Below are positions 8,139-16,239 of a DNA stretch of 64,000 bases, in pieces. The translations under genes were made by a program, and so were the position numbers. The stretch comes from UBA7672 sp030824255 (GTDB lineage Bacteria > Pseudomonadota > Alphaproteobacteria > Caulobacterales > Hyphomonadaceae): NCBI GenBank assembly GCA_942493305.1, contig OW818686.1, positions 2,666,001-2,730,000 of the forward strand, in the 5' to 3' direction. The notes beneath the pieces are model-generated. The model saw only the letters and a program-made list of their open reading frames with translations. It did no database searches and was not told the origin of the DNA. How positions within the stretch are numbered: the stretch's first letter is position 1; each line of letters opens with the position of its first letter.

Positions 8139-8828
8139 TCACGCCTTCGTGGCGGCCGCAAATACCTTGGAGAACCCCGCGATCAGTTGCTCGTCAGACC
8201 AGACAAGCGGATCGTCCAGGTGCTCGACCATGCCTTTCATCGTCAGCATGCCGATGGCGGACAGATAGGCGAGGAAGGCCATCAGCCGGGGTTCGACCGC
8301 AGGCGGCTTCGCGGAACGCTTGCGTTCCGCTGTGAGCTTCTGCGTTGCAAGGTCGAGGACCAGGCTGTTCAGCGGCCTTATGCGTGCGAATTGATCGGCG
8401 TCCAGCTTCACGGCGCTTTTGCCGGATACCTGCCCGTGAAGGAAGGCGAGCCGGAAATCGTCCATCCGTGGCGTGAACGCGGCCACCGACTCGCGGATCA
8501 CCGCCGTCAGCGCCTCGCCCCCCGTCTCCGCCTTCCCGACGGCGGCATGCACAGCGTTCGCCTGCCTCTGCACCGCCCCGAACATCACCTCGAAGAACAG
8601 GGCCTCCTTTGAGGGAAAGTAATAGTACAGCGCCGCCTTCGACATGCCGACTGTCTGGGCAACCGCCTCCAGCGTGGCGCCAGCGATTCCGCGCTCAAGC
8701 AGGATGGTGCGCGCCGCCTCGAGAATTTCCTCCCGGGAGCTTTCGCGCCGCCGCTCGCGCCGGGCAACGCGCGCGGCCTCCGCCTGCTTGGCTGGCTTCT
8801 TCTTTCTGGGCGTGGCGGGCTGGGTCAT
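8139..8828 (-). CDS. TetR/AcrR-family regulator
   Basis: This 229-residue protein has a basic Lys/Arg-rich N-terminus and a TetR helix-turn-helix at about residues 30-78 (ILEAARTILLERGIAGATLEAVAQTVGMSKAALYYYFPSKEALF). The C-terminal ligand domain is unassigned. It lies 31 bases upstream of the acyl-CoA dehydrogenase on the same strand, so it is probably the first gene of that operon and its likely regulator. The ligand would then be a pathway acyl-CoA or acid. It is divergent from the MAPEG gene, and an inverted repeat lies in the shared promoter region. The regulatory target is inferred from position only. Confidence 0.9.
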   Translation of the reverse strand: MTQPATPRKKKPAKQAEAARVARRERRRESSREEILEAARTILLERGIAGATLEAVAQTVGMSKAALYYYFPSKEALFFEVMFGAVQRQANAVHAAVGKAETGGEALTAVIRESVAAFTPRMDDFRLAFLHGQVSGKSAVKLDADQFARIRPLNSLVLDLATQKLTAERKRSAKPPAVEPRLMAFLAYLSAIGMLTMKGMVEHLDDPLVWSDEQLIAGFSKVFAAATKA

Positions 8829-8836
8829 CGGTGAAA

Positions 8837-8870
8837 TCTACCACTGTTGACATTTTCGACCAACGGTAGA
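8837..8870. promoter_or_regulatory. Inverted repeat TCTACC-N22-GGTAGA between TetR and MAPEG genes
   Basis: TCTACC (8837-8842) and GGTAGA (8865-8870) form a perfect six-base inverted repeat. The arms extend imperfectly inward through GTTG (8846-8849) and CAAC (8861-8864). The repeat sits just in front of the TetR start, in the region shared with the divergent MAPEG gene. A TTGACA hexamer lies at 8847-8852. It is a reasonable autoregulatory operator for the TetR protein, but the spacer is long and no second copy was found. Confidence 0.35.
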
Positions 8871-8921
8871 AAAAGCACTTTCAGCATCTGTCGGGATGTC
8901 TGCACAAGGGGAGGGGCGCAC

Positions 8922-9389
8922 ATGGCTGACTTCAATCTGGGCAATCCGGTTTTCGCGACCTACGTCGTCGCGGCATGCCTCATGATCCTCAAGGCCGTCG
9001 CCATGTCGTGGCTCACGGTGGTGCGCATGGTCGGCGCCAATGGCGGCTTCCGCAACCCGGAAGACATGAAGAAGACGCCGATGAACCCCAACCCCCATGC
9101 GAACCAGACCGCTCCCAACGAAAGCGTGGAGCGCATCCGCCGCATCCACCTCAACGTGCTGGAGAACGTGCCGTTCTTCCTTGCCGCCGGCCTGCTGTAC
9201 GTGACGACCCAGCCTGACCTCTGGCTCGCCCAGCTCCTGTTCTACGGCTACGTCGTCTCGCGCCTGTTGCACTTCATCGCCTACATCACCGCCCAGATCC
9301 ACGAGATCCGCGCCACGTTCTGGACCGTCGGCTCGGTGATCATCCTCTACATGACGGGCGCCACGCTGGTGAAAGCACTCGGCTACTAG
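8922..9389 (+). CDS. MAPEG-family membrane protein (microsomal GST-like)
   Basis: This 155-residue integral membrane protein has four predicted helices. It carries the MAPEG signature ESVERIRRIHLNVLENVPFF (about residues 66-85), the glutathione-binding region of microsomal glutathione transferase 1-like proteins. Eukaryotic relatives conjugate glutathione to hydrophobic electrophiles or reduce lipid peroxides. The bacterial roles are poorly known. AGGGG upstream and the family-typical length support the start at 8922. It is divergent from the TetR gene and followed by a thiolase. No partner is evident. Confidence 0.88.
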   Translation: MADFNLGNPVFATYVVAACLMILKAVAMSWLTVVRMVGANGGFRNPEDMKKTPMNPNPHANQTAPNESVERIRRIHLNVLENVPFFLAAGLLYVTTQPDLWLAQLLFYGYVVSRLLHFIAYITAQIHEIRATFWTVGSVIILYMTGATLVKALGY

Positions 9390-9467
9390 CCTCCGGGCCC
9401 TTCAGTTGCCGTCCCGCGATTGATCGCTATGTTGCCCGCGATTCAAGCCAGCCCGGGATACCTGCCC

Positions 9468-10676
9468 ATGACCAAGCTCCGCCGCGCCGCCATCGTCAGC
9501 CCCGTCCGCACGGGCGTCGGCAAATTCCAGGGCGCGCTGGCCGGCATACAGGCGGGCGAACTCGGCGCCATCGCCATCCGCGCCCTGCTTGAGCGCACGA
9601 AGATCGACCCCGCGCGCATCGACGATGTGGTCTTCTCGCAGGGCTACCCCTCCGGCGAAGCCCCCGCCATCGGCCGCTGGTCCGCGCTCGCCGCTGGTCT
9701 CCCCATCTCCGTGCCGGGCTTCCAGCTCGACCGCCGTTGCGGCTCCGGGCTTCAGGCCGTCGTCGAGGCCGCCATGTTCGTCCAGACCGGCGCCGCCGAT
9801 GTCGTCATCGCTGGCGGCGTCGAGAGCATGAGCAATGTCGAATACTACTCGACCACGATGCGCAACGGCGCCCGCATGGGCGACGTCCAGTTCCATGACC
9901 GCCTCACGCGCGGCCGCATGATGTCCCAGCCGGTCGAGCGTTTCGGCGTCATCACCGGCATGATCGAAACGGCCGAGAACCTTGCCAAGGACTACCAGAT
10001 CCCGCGCGAAGCCTGCGACGCCTATGCCGCCCGCAGCCAGCAACGCGCCGCCGCCGCGTGGGCCGAGGGCAAGTTCGACAACGAGATCATCCCCGTCTCC
10101 ATCGCGCAGAAGAAGGGCGACCCCATCGTCTTCCGCAAGGATGAAGGCGTGCGCGGCGACGCCACCGCTGAATCCCTCGGCCAGCTTCGCGCTATCGAGA
10201 AAGGCGGCGTCGTCACCGCCGGCAACGCCTCGCAACAGAACGATGCGTCCGCCGCCTGTCTTGTTGTTGCGGAGGACAAGCTGGAAGAGCTCGGCCTTGA
10301 ACCCATCGGCTATTTCACCGGCTGGGCCGCCGCCGGGTGCGAGCCGTCCCGCATGGGCATCGGCCCCGTCCCGGCTGTCGAGCGTCTGTTCGCCCGCACA
10401 GGCCTGTCGTGGAAGGACATCGACCTTGTGGAGCTGAACGAAGCCTTCGCGCCGCAGGTTCTCGCTGTGTTGAAAGGCTGGAACTGGAACGACGCCGACA
10501 AGCTCAACGTCAACGGCTCCGGCATCTCGCTGGGCCACCCGATCGGCGCCACGGGCATCCGCATTCTCGCCACGATGCTGAACGAGATGCAGCGCCGCGA
10601 AGTTCGCTATGGTCTCGAAACCATGTGCATCGGCGGCGGGCAGGGCATCGCGGCCGTGTTCGAACGCGCGGCCTGA
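9468..10676 (+). CDS. Thiolase family protein (acetyl-CoA C-acetyltransferase)
   Basis: This 402-residue cytoplasmic thiolase has all three catalytic elements. The acyl-accepting Cys91 lies in RRCGSGLQAV, His357 in LGHPIGATG and Cys387 in MCIGGGQGIA. It would condense or cleave acyl-CoA/3-ketoacyl-CoA, either in fatty-acid breakdown or acetoacetyl-CoA formation. The start at 9468 (MTKLRRAAIVSPVRTGVGKF) matches the normal N-terminus. Upstream sequence lacks a convincing ribosome site. No beta-oxidation partners are adjacent, so chain-length specificity cannot be assigned. Confidence 0.93.
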   Translation: MTKLRRAAIVSPVRTGVGKFQGALAGIQAGELGAIAIRALLERTKIDPARIDDVVFSQGYPSGEAPAIGRWSALAAGLPISVPGFQLDRRCGSGLQAVVEAAMFVQTGAADVVIAGGVESMSNVEYYSTTMRNGARMGDVQFHDRLTRGRMMSQPVERFGVITGMIETAENLAKDYQIPREACDAYAARSQQRAAAAWAEGKFDNEIIPVSIAQKKGDPIVFRKDEGVRGDATAESLGQLRAIEKGGVVTAGNASQQNDASAACLVVAEDKLEELGLEPIGYFTGWAAAGCEPSRMGIGPVPAVERLFARTGLSWKDIDLVELNEAFAPQVLAVLKGWNWNDADKLNVNGSGISLGHPIGATGIRILATMLNEMQRREVRYGLETMCIGGGQGIAAVFERAA

Positions 10677-10773
10677 TCGCACGTTCGGGATAGTCTCGCG
10701 GGCCCCCTGTTGCCGCCGCGCCGTCATTCGTTAGTGTTGGCGCGAAGCGTTTTCCACTTCTGGGGGCGTACGC

Positions 10774-11727
10774 GTGCAGATGTCTGGCAAGCGCGCAGGC
10801 GAAAGCAGGGGATGGCTGTTTGTCATCCTCGTCGCCATTGCCTGCGTCGCCGCGGGCTATGTCGGGCGGCTTGGCATAGACAGCCTGATCCATGGACAGG
10901 TGCCGTTCGTCACCTTCTATCCCGCTGTCATGGCGGCCTCGCTGATCGCTGGCATCCGTTCCGGCATTCTCGCCGTTGTCCTGTCCACGCCGCTGGCCAT
11001 CAGCGCCTTCGATGCCTACCCGATCATGACCACCCTCATCTGGCTGGTCCTCGCCACGGTCGTCGCTGTCGGCTGCGGTCTTGCCCATGAGCTCCGCGCG
11101 CGTCTCACGCAGGAACGCGACGAACTCGAACGCGCCAAGCAGAAGCTCGAACTTGTTGTCCGCGAGCAGGCGCACCGCGCCAAGAACACCTTCGCCATCC
11201 TCAATGCGCTGGCGCAACAGTCCGCGCACGGCGCGCACAATGTCGAGGAATTCCGCGATCGCCTCATCGCCCGCATTCGCGCGCTGTCATCCGCCTACAG
11301 CCTCATGTCGGTGACGGACGGCGATGCCCCGGTCGAACTGGGTGAGTTGGTGCTGCTGGCCCTCGCACCCTTCCGGGATACGTATGGCGAGCGTCTGTGC
11401 GTCACCGGCGGCCCGCCGGTCGATCTCGCGCCCTCGGCCGCGATCCCCATCGCGCTCTGCCTGCACGAACTCGCCACCAACGCCGTGAAGTATGGCGCGC
11501 TGTCGTCGGCCGCGGGCGCCGTCACGGTTGTCTGGGGCGAACAGACCCCCGGCGCTTATATCCTGCGCTGGGCCGAGGCCGGCGGCCCGCGCGTTGACTC
11601 CCCGCGCGCCAACGGCTTCGGCTCCCGCCTCATCAATGCCGCGCTGAACGGAATGCCCGGCGGCGGCGCCATCCTGAAATTCGCGCCGGAAGGCGTCACT
11701 TGCGAACTGACTTTCAGCAAGCTGTAG
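10774..11727 (+). CDS. HWE-type sensor histidine kinase with DUF4118-like membrane domain
   Basis: This 317-residue protein has transmembrane helices at about residues 14-34, 48-78 and 86-105, resembling the DUF4118/KdpD-type sensor region. A short coiled coil follows, then an HWE/HisKA_2 kinase core with phosphorylation site His134 in EQAHRAKNTFAILNALAQQ and an N-box LHELATNAVKYGALS. Kinases of this class often feed response regulators of the general stress (PhyR/EcfG) type in alphaproteobacteria, but no such partner is adjacent. GTG at 10774 is the likely start, with GGGGG seven bases upstream. The signal and the target are unknown. Confidence 0.88.
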   Translation: MQMSGKRAGESRGWLFVILVAIACVAAGYVGRLGIDSLIHGQVPFVTFYPAVMAASLIAGIRSGILAVVLSTPLAISAFDAYPIMTTLIWLVLATVVAVGCGLAHELRARLTQERDELERAKQKLELVVREQAHRAKNTFAILNALAQQSAHGAHNVEEFRDRLIARIRALSSAYSLMSVTDGDAPVELGELVLLALAPFRDTYGERLCVTGGPPVDLAPSAAIPIALCLHELATNAVKYGALSSAAGAVTVVWGEQTPGAYILRWAEAGGPRVDSPRANGFGSRLINAALNGMPGGGAILKFAPEGVTCELTFSKL

Positions 11728-11834
11728 AGCGGGGTCCATCACCGCTCGTCCCGGTGACCATGGAAGTAAGTCGCGCTTGAGCGGACCGCCGGGTGTGTGC
11801 CCTGCGGATCGATGCGCGGCGTCTGTTTTTCCGA

Positions 11835-13145
11835 TTACTTCGCCGGATACTTCGCGGCGTTCACGCGCTCGTTCGACCAGATGGCCGAGCCGTTCAGCGG
11901 ATAGGCCGCCAGAACCTGCGCTTCCAGGTTCACGTGCTTCTGGCCCTTCACTTCGAACAGGGCCTCGAAATCCGCGTCGTTCGGGGTTTTCTCCGCCACG
12001 CGTGCAAGCCGGTCGATCTGCGTCACGGCCTCGGCGACGCCCATCACGGCCGTATCGCGCGAGCCAGACAGGATCACGATGCGGTTGCCGGTCGGTCCCT
12101 CGAAACTCGAGAAGAAGCCATAGTCGCGATACATCTGGTCGCTCGGTGCGGCGAGGAAGGCTTCGCTCGTATAGCTGCGGCCCGTCTGGCGATCGATGAT
12201 CTGGTCGTAGCTCTGGCCCATGCGGAACCGCGACTGCGAGAACACCGGATCGCGCAACGGTCCGAGCCCTGACAGCAGGCCGACATAGATAATGTCATTC
12301 GATTTCATGCGGTCCGGCGTCAGTTCGGACGCCAGCGTCACCTGCACATCGCGGCCCTCGCGCAGCAACGGCGCAAGGTCGGCGAGCGCGAACGCGGCGG
12401 AGGCGGGCAGGTACTGCATCGCCACGTCGGAATAGCGTTCAAGATCGTCGGGCGTGTTGCGCTGGCTGTAGACCAGTTCTTCCTTGCTGTTGATCGCGAA
12501 GTCGCGCACCAGCCGCTTCAGGACAACCCGGTCCTCGTATTCCCCGAACATGTAGTAGTCGCCGACCACGATCAGCAGCGGGCGCTTGCTCTCCGCAATG
12601 CTGGCCCAGACGTCCGTGCTGGCAAGTTCGCGCTCCACGCCGCCGCGGTTCGCCAGCAGCGCCCACGCCGCCACATTGCCGACCACCGCGAAGGCCGCGA
12701 TGCACGCCGCGATCAGACCCCAGCTGAATTTCCGTTTCGCCGGCGCAGCAGGTTCGACGGCGGCGATGGCGTCGGCCTCCGCGCTCTCGGCTGCATGCGG
12801 GTTGATGCACGCAATCCGGTAATCGCCCTTCGGAATGTCGAGCCGTACGCCCGCCGGCATTCCGTGGCGCAGGTAGAAATCGTCCAGCCGCTTGCGCAGC
12901 CGGTGGATGTAAACGCGCGCCACCGGATCGTCGCGAAGCGCGTCGTTTTCTGATTTCCCAAACACCGCGTGGGCAATTTCCGCCTCTTTCGGCGTGCGGC
13001 CCTCGGCCGAACTGGCGGCGAGATATTCAAACAGTTCAAGTAGCCGACCCGATGCGCCCAGCACGCCGGATTCGCGCACGCGCGCGATCTCTGCGGTGGC
13101 CGCGGAGTCGAGCATCGTGGCGGGTTCGGTAGGCGTAACGGTCAT
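11835..13145 (-). CDS. Membrane-spanning winged-helix transcription regulator (ToxR/CadC-like topology)
   Basis: This 436-residue protein has an N-terminal cytoplasmic winged-helix DNA-binding domain, about residues 28-113 (DDPVARVYIHRLRKRLDDFY, then LDIPKGDYRI). One transmembrane helix follows at about 141-164, then a roughly 270-residue C-terminal domain that would be extracytoplasmic and that I do not recognise. The topology is that of one-component membrane regulators such as CadC and ToxR, though without close similarity to them. The start at 13145 is chosen because upstream codons are not conserved-looking. Nested inverted repeats lie 55-78 bases upstream and may be its own operator. 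Confidence 0.75.
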   Translation of the reverse strand: MTVTPTEPATMLDSAATAEIARVRESGVLGASGRLLELFEYLAASSAEGRTPKEAEIAHAVFGKSENDALRDDPVARVYIHRLRKRLDDFYLRHGMPAGVRLDIPKGDYRIACINPHAAESAEADAIAAVEPAAPAKRKFSWGLIAACIAAFAVVGNVAAWALLANRGGVERELASTDVWASIAESKRPLLIVVGDYYMFGEYEDRVVLKRLVRDFAINSKEELVYSQRNTPDDLERYSDVAMQYLPASAAFALADLAPLLREGRDVQVTLASELTPDRMKSNDIIYVGLLSGLGPLRDPVFSQSRFRMGQSYDQIIDRQTGRSYTSEAFLAAPSDQMYRDYGFFSSFEGPTGNRIVILSGSRDTAVMGVAEAVTQIDRLARVAEKTPNDADFEALFEVKGQKHVNLEAQVLAAYPLNGSAIWSNERVNAAKYPAK

Positions 13146-13199
13146 GTAACGTCCAGAAAATCCGGGGTTTAGTGTACCGCGTCCCGCCGGTGCGAGTCT

Positions 13200-13223
13200 C
13201 GTCATGAAGACTTCACGATGACG
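13200..13223. promoter_or_regulatory. Nested inverted repeats upstream of the membrane regulator
   Basis: CGTCAT (13200-13205) and ATGACG (13218-13223) form an outer inverted repeat around the near-central palindrome TGAAG-A-CTTCA (13205-13215). The site lies in the 200-base gap between the hybrid-kinase stop and the regulator start. This suggests an operator for the winged-helix regulator or a neighbouring system. No promoter hexamers are obvious. Confidence 0.4.
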
Positions 13224-13344
13224 GCAGGCCTGCGTTTTTCCGCGCCCGTGGCATGGGATTCACACCGTATTGGCCCCTACGTCAATTGCCGCCAGCCGTC
13301 CGCGCGGGGCGAGCGTGCAGCCGCAATATTCTTGCGTGGGGGTA

Positions 13345-16059
13345 TCAGCCCGTCGCCGCCAGCGCCCGTTCTTCCAGCCGGCGCTTCATCTCCGTGCAGG
13401 TCGCGTCCAGCAGGTTGCGCAGGGTGTCCAGCCGGCTCCTGGCGTCCTCCATCCGGTTCGCCTTGCCGTCCTGCTCCACCAGCTCGCACACCCCCGCCAC
13501 CCCCGCCCCCCCCGCCGAAAGCGCCATCGATTTCAGAAAGTGGGCCTGTTTCGCAACCGCAGAAGGATCGCTTCCAGCGGCCAGCGTATCCAGCTTGAAA
13601 GCGGCATCCGGCCCCTGTGACAGGAACAGCTTCCACACCTTCCCGAGCACATCCCGTCCGTTCCTCTGGCCGACCGCCGCCATCGTCTCCACCGCCGCCT
13701 CGTCGATGAGAGGCGTCTCTGTTGCGGCGGGGGCCTCCACAACCGGCTCGGCGACATATTCCGGGCGCGCAGCAATGGAACCCCGTCCCGCCGCCTTCAT
13801 AGCTTCCATCAGGCGTTCCGAGCTGAACGGCTTGGTCAGGTGCCTGTCCGCCCCCGCCGCCGCCCACGCCTCCGCATCCGCCCCCCGCACCTGGGCCGTC
13901 AGCGCCACCACAAATGCCCGTCGCTCGCCTGTTTCCCGCTCCGCCTGCCGGATCAATCTGGTCGCCGTGAACCCGTCCATCTCCGGCATAGACCCGTCCA
14001 TGAAGATCACGTCGTAGGCCTTTCGCCCCGCTGCTTCGATGGCTTCGAGGCCGTTGGTCACGAAGTCGCCTTCCGCCCCAAGGCTCAACAAGGCCTCGCG
14101 CAGCACTTCGCGGTTCACAGCATTGTCGTCCACCGCCAGAATGGACAGATGCCCGAACGTTTCACCCGCGCGCCGCACGTGCGACGAAGCCAGAGCCGCA
14201 ATGCCACGGAAGTCTCCGCGGACCGCGCGTGCGATGAACTCCCACAATGCCATCCGTCCAAGCGGCAGCGACAGAAGGTCCGCCGCCAGCCCCTCGCGGA
14301 TCAGGCTATCGGCATAGCTATCGCCCACATCGGTCAGGCACACATGCGTCGCACTCATGGCGCCGCCCTGCCGCGCCAGCTGTTCCGACAGGCACAGCAC
14401 GATCTCGCCTGCTGCCGCCTCGCGCGGCGCACCAATGATCCGCACCGTCGCGCCCACATCCTTCAGCGCGGCTTGCACGCTGTCGCGCAGCAGAGGCGAG
14501 GGCAGGGCTACCGCCATCCGCAGCCTGCCCGCATCCGGCGCCGCTCCACCCGCTTCTTCCACCGGCAGCAGAACCACAGTCGTGAACGTCGATCCTTTGC
14601 CGATCTCCGATGTCACCACGATGTCGCCATCCATCGCATCGACGAGGCGCTTGCAGACGGTAAGGCCCAGCCCGGTGCCGCCAAACCGCCGCGTGGTCGA
14701 TTGATCCGCTTGGCTGAACGCCTCGAAGATCGCGCCGATGCGGGAGGCCTCTATGCCAACGCCCGTATCCGTTACCGCAATGCGCAGCGTCGCAAACCCG
14801 CCTGACATATCCGCCTGCAGGTCGATCGTCACCCCGCCCGTCTCGGTGAACTTCAGCGCGTTGTTGACGAGGTTTGTCACCACCTGATTGAGCCGCGTCG
14901 GATCGCCCACCACCAGCGCCGGCGTCTCGCGCGAGATACGCACCGCCAGCTCCAGCCCTTTCGAGCGCGCCTTCTCCCAGAACAGGCTCGCCACATCCTC
15001 CACCATCCGCTCCGGCGAGAACGGCACGGCTTCGAGGTCCAACTTGCCAGCCTCGATCTTAGACAGGTCGAGAATGTCGTTGATGATGGTCAGCAAGCTC
15101 GCGCCCGACCGCGAGATGATCTCCGCATAACGGCGATGGCGCTGCGAAAGATCGGCCGTCGCCAGCATTTCCGCCATCACCATCATGCCGTTCATCGGCG
15201 TCCGGATCTCGTGACTCATCGCGGCGAGAAAGTCGGACTTCGCCGCGTTTGCGCTTTCTGCCTCTTCCTTGGCGAGACGAAAATCGTGCGTCCGCTCTTC
15301 GACCGTTTGCTCCAGCGTTTCCATGTGGTGGGCGATGCGCTCATCGCGCTCACGGATGTTTTCGATCATACCGTTGAATGCATTCCCGAGTACGCCCGTC
15401 TCGTCACGCCGCTTCGTTTCCGGCATCCGGCGCCTGAAGTCCTGCTTCGCGCCAACCTCTGCCATCACTGACGCCAGCTCGCGGATCGGCTTCGTCATCC
15501 GCGCGACAAGTACCTGCGCCATGGCCATGCTGCCAACGATAGCGACCAGCGCCGCCATCACCGTCCACGCCAGCGTCGCATAGAGATCGTTCCGCAGATC
15601 GCTGATATCGGCCAGCGCCACCAGCGATCCGATCGTCTCGCCGCCCTTCACGATCGGCAGGCTCACCGACCCGCGATCCATGTTCAGCAGGTCCAGCTCG
15701 CTCAGCGTCCGCAGGTCCGCCGTCTTGCCACGAATGTTCGCACCGGCGCCAAGCTGCGCGAACACTGCGCCGTCAATGTCCTCGACGGCCATGTAGATGA
15801 TCGAGCGCACATTCTGCATGCCGCGCATATGCTCGAACGCCGCCGCGCGATTGTTGCTCGCCAGAGGCTCGGCCATGGCGGCCGCATAGGCAGACGTCGC
15901 CGCCGTCAGCGTTTCCGCCCGCGCATCCGCTGCCTGTCGTAGGTCCCTGAATGCGCCCGCTGCGGATACGGACATCACCGCCGCGAGGATGACCGCCGCA
16001 ATGACGAGGGACAGCCTGAAGCCCAGCGATTGCCGGAATGGAACCTTGAAAGACGTCAT
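13345..16059 (-). CDS. Hybrid sensor histidine kinase (HAMP, HisKA, HATPase, pseudo-receiver, receiver, Hpt)
   Basis: This 904-residue membrane phosphorelay kinase has TM1 at about 16-38, an extracytoplasmic sensor at about 39-160 and TM2 at about 163-186. HAMP covers 187-240. HisKA has His283 in FLAAMSHEIRTPMNG, and the ATPase domain shows NLVNNALKF, DTGVGI and GGTGLGL at 395-500. A degenerate receiver-like segment (about 512-607) lacks the acidic pocket. A true receiver (638-757) has Asp688 in FMDGSMPEMDG and Lys743, and the C-terminal Hpt domain has His840 in QAHFLKSMALSAGG. All steps of a His-Asp-His relay are in one chain. It is divergent from the TadG-like gene. The signal and output regulator are unknown. 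Confidence 0.93.
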   Translation of the reverse strand: MTSFKVPFRQSLGFRLSLVIAAVILAAVMSVSAAGAFRDLRQAADARAETLTAATSAYAAAMAEPLASNNRAAAFEHMRGMQNVRSIIYMAVEDIDGAVFAQLGAGANIRGKTADLRTLSELDLLNMDRGSVSLPIVKGGETIGSLVALADISDLRNDLYATLAWTVMAALVAIVGSMAMAQVLVARMTKPIRELASVMAEVGAKQDFRRRMPETKRRDETGVLGNAFNGMIENIRERDERIAHHMETLEQTVEERTHDFRLAKEEAESANAAKSDFLAAMSHEIRTPMNGMMVMAEMLATADLSQRHRRYAEIISRSGASLLTIINDILDLSKIEAGKLDLEAVPFSPERMVEDVASLFWEKARSKGLELAVRISRETPALVVGDPTRLNQVVTNLVNNALKFTETGGVTIDLQADMSGGFATLRIAVTDTGVGIEASRIGAIFEAFSQADQSTTRRFGGTGLGLTVCKRLVDAMDGDIVVTSEIGKGSTFTTVVLLPVEEAGGAAPDAGRLRMAVALPSPLLRDSVQAALKDVGATVRIIGAPREAAAGEIVLCLSEQLARQGGAMSATHVCLTDVGDSYADSLIREGLAADLLSLPLGRMALWEFIARAVRGDFRGIAALASSHVRRAGETFGHLSILAVDDNAVNREVLREALLSLGAEGDFVTNGLEAIEAAGRKAYDVIFMDGSMPEMDGFTATRLIRQAERETGERRAFVVALTAQVRGADAEAWAAAGADRHLTKPFSSERLMEAMKAAGRGSIAARPEYVAEPVVEAPAATETPLIDEAAVETMAAVGQRNGRDVLGKVWKLFLSQGPDAAFKLDTLAAGSDPSAVAKQAHFLKSMALSAGGAGVAGVCELVEQDGKANRMEDARSRLDTLRNLLDATCTEMKRRLEERALAATG

Positions 16060-16239
16060 GCGCCCCGCCCGAATTGGAGCGTCCAGTCTCTCAGGACCGC
16101 CTGACAGACCGGTTAATCATGTCCTGCTGCCAAGCACGCGCAGCTACTAGCAAACATAAACGGGGCGTTTAACCCAAGATGGGTAGATGATCCCGGAAGC
16201 GGAGCGTCGGGGGACGGGTTCCGCGCGGCAGGAGCCTTG

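Noticed and set aside
13840..14805. 321-residue plus-strand frame opposite the hybrid kinase
   Set aside because: Antisense shadow of a kinase with complete domains.
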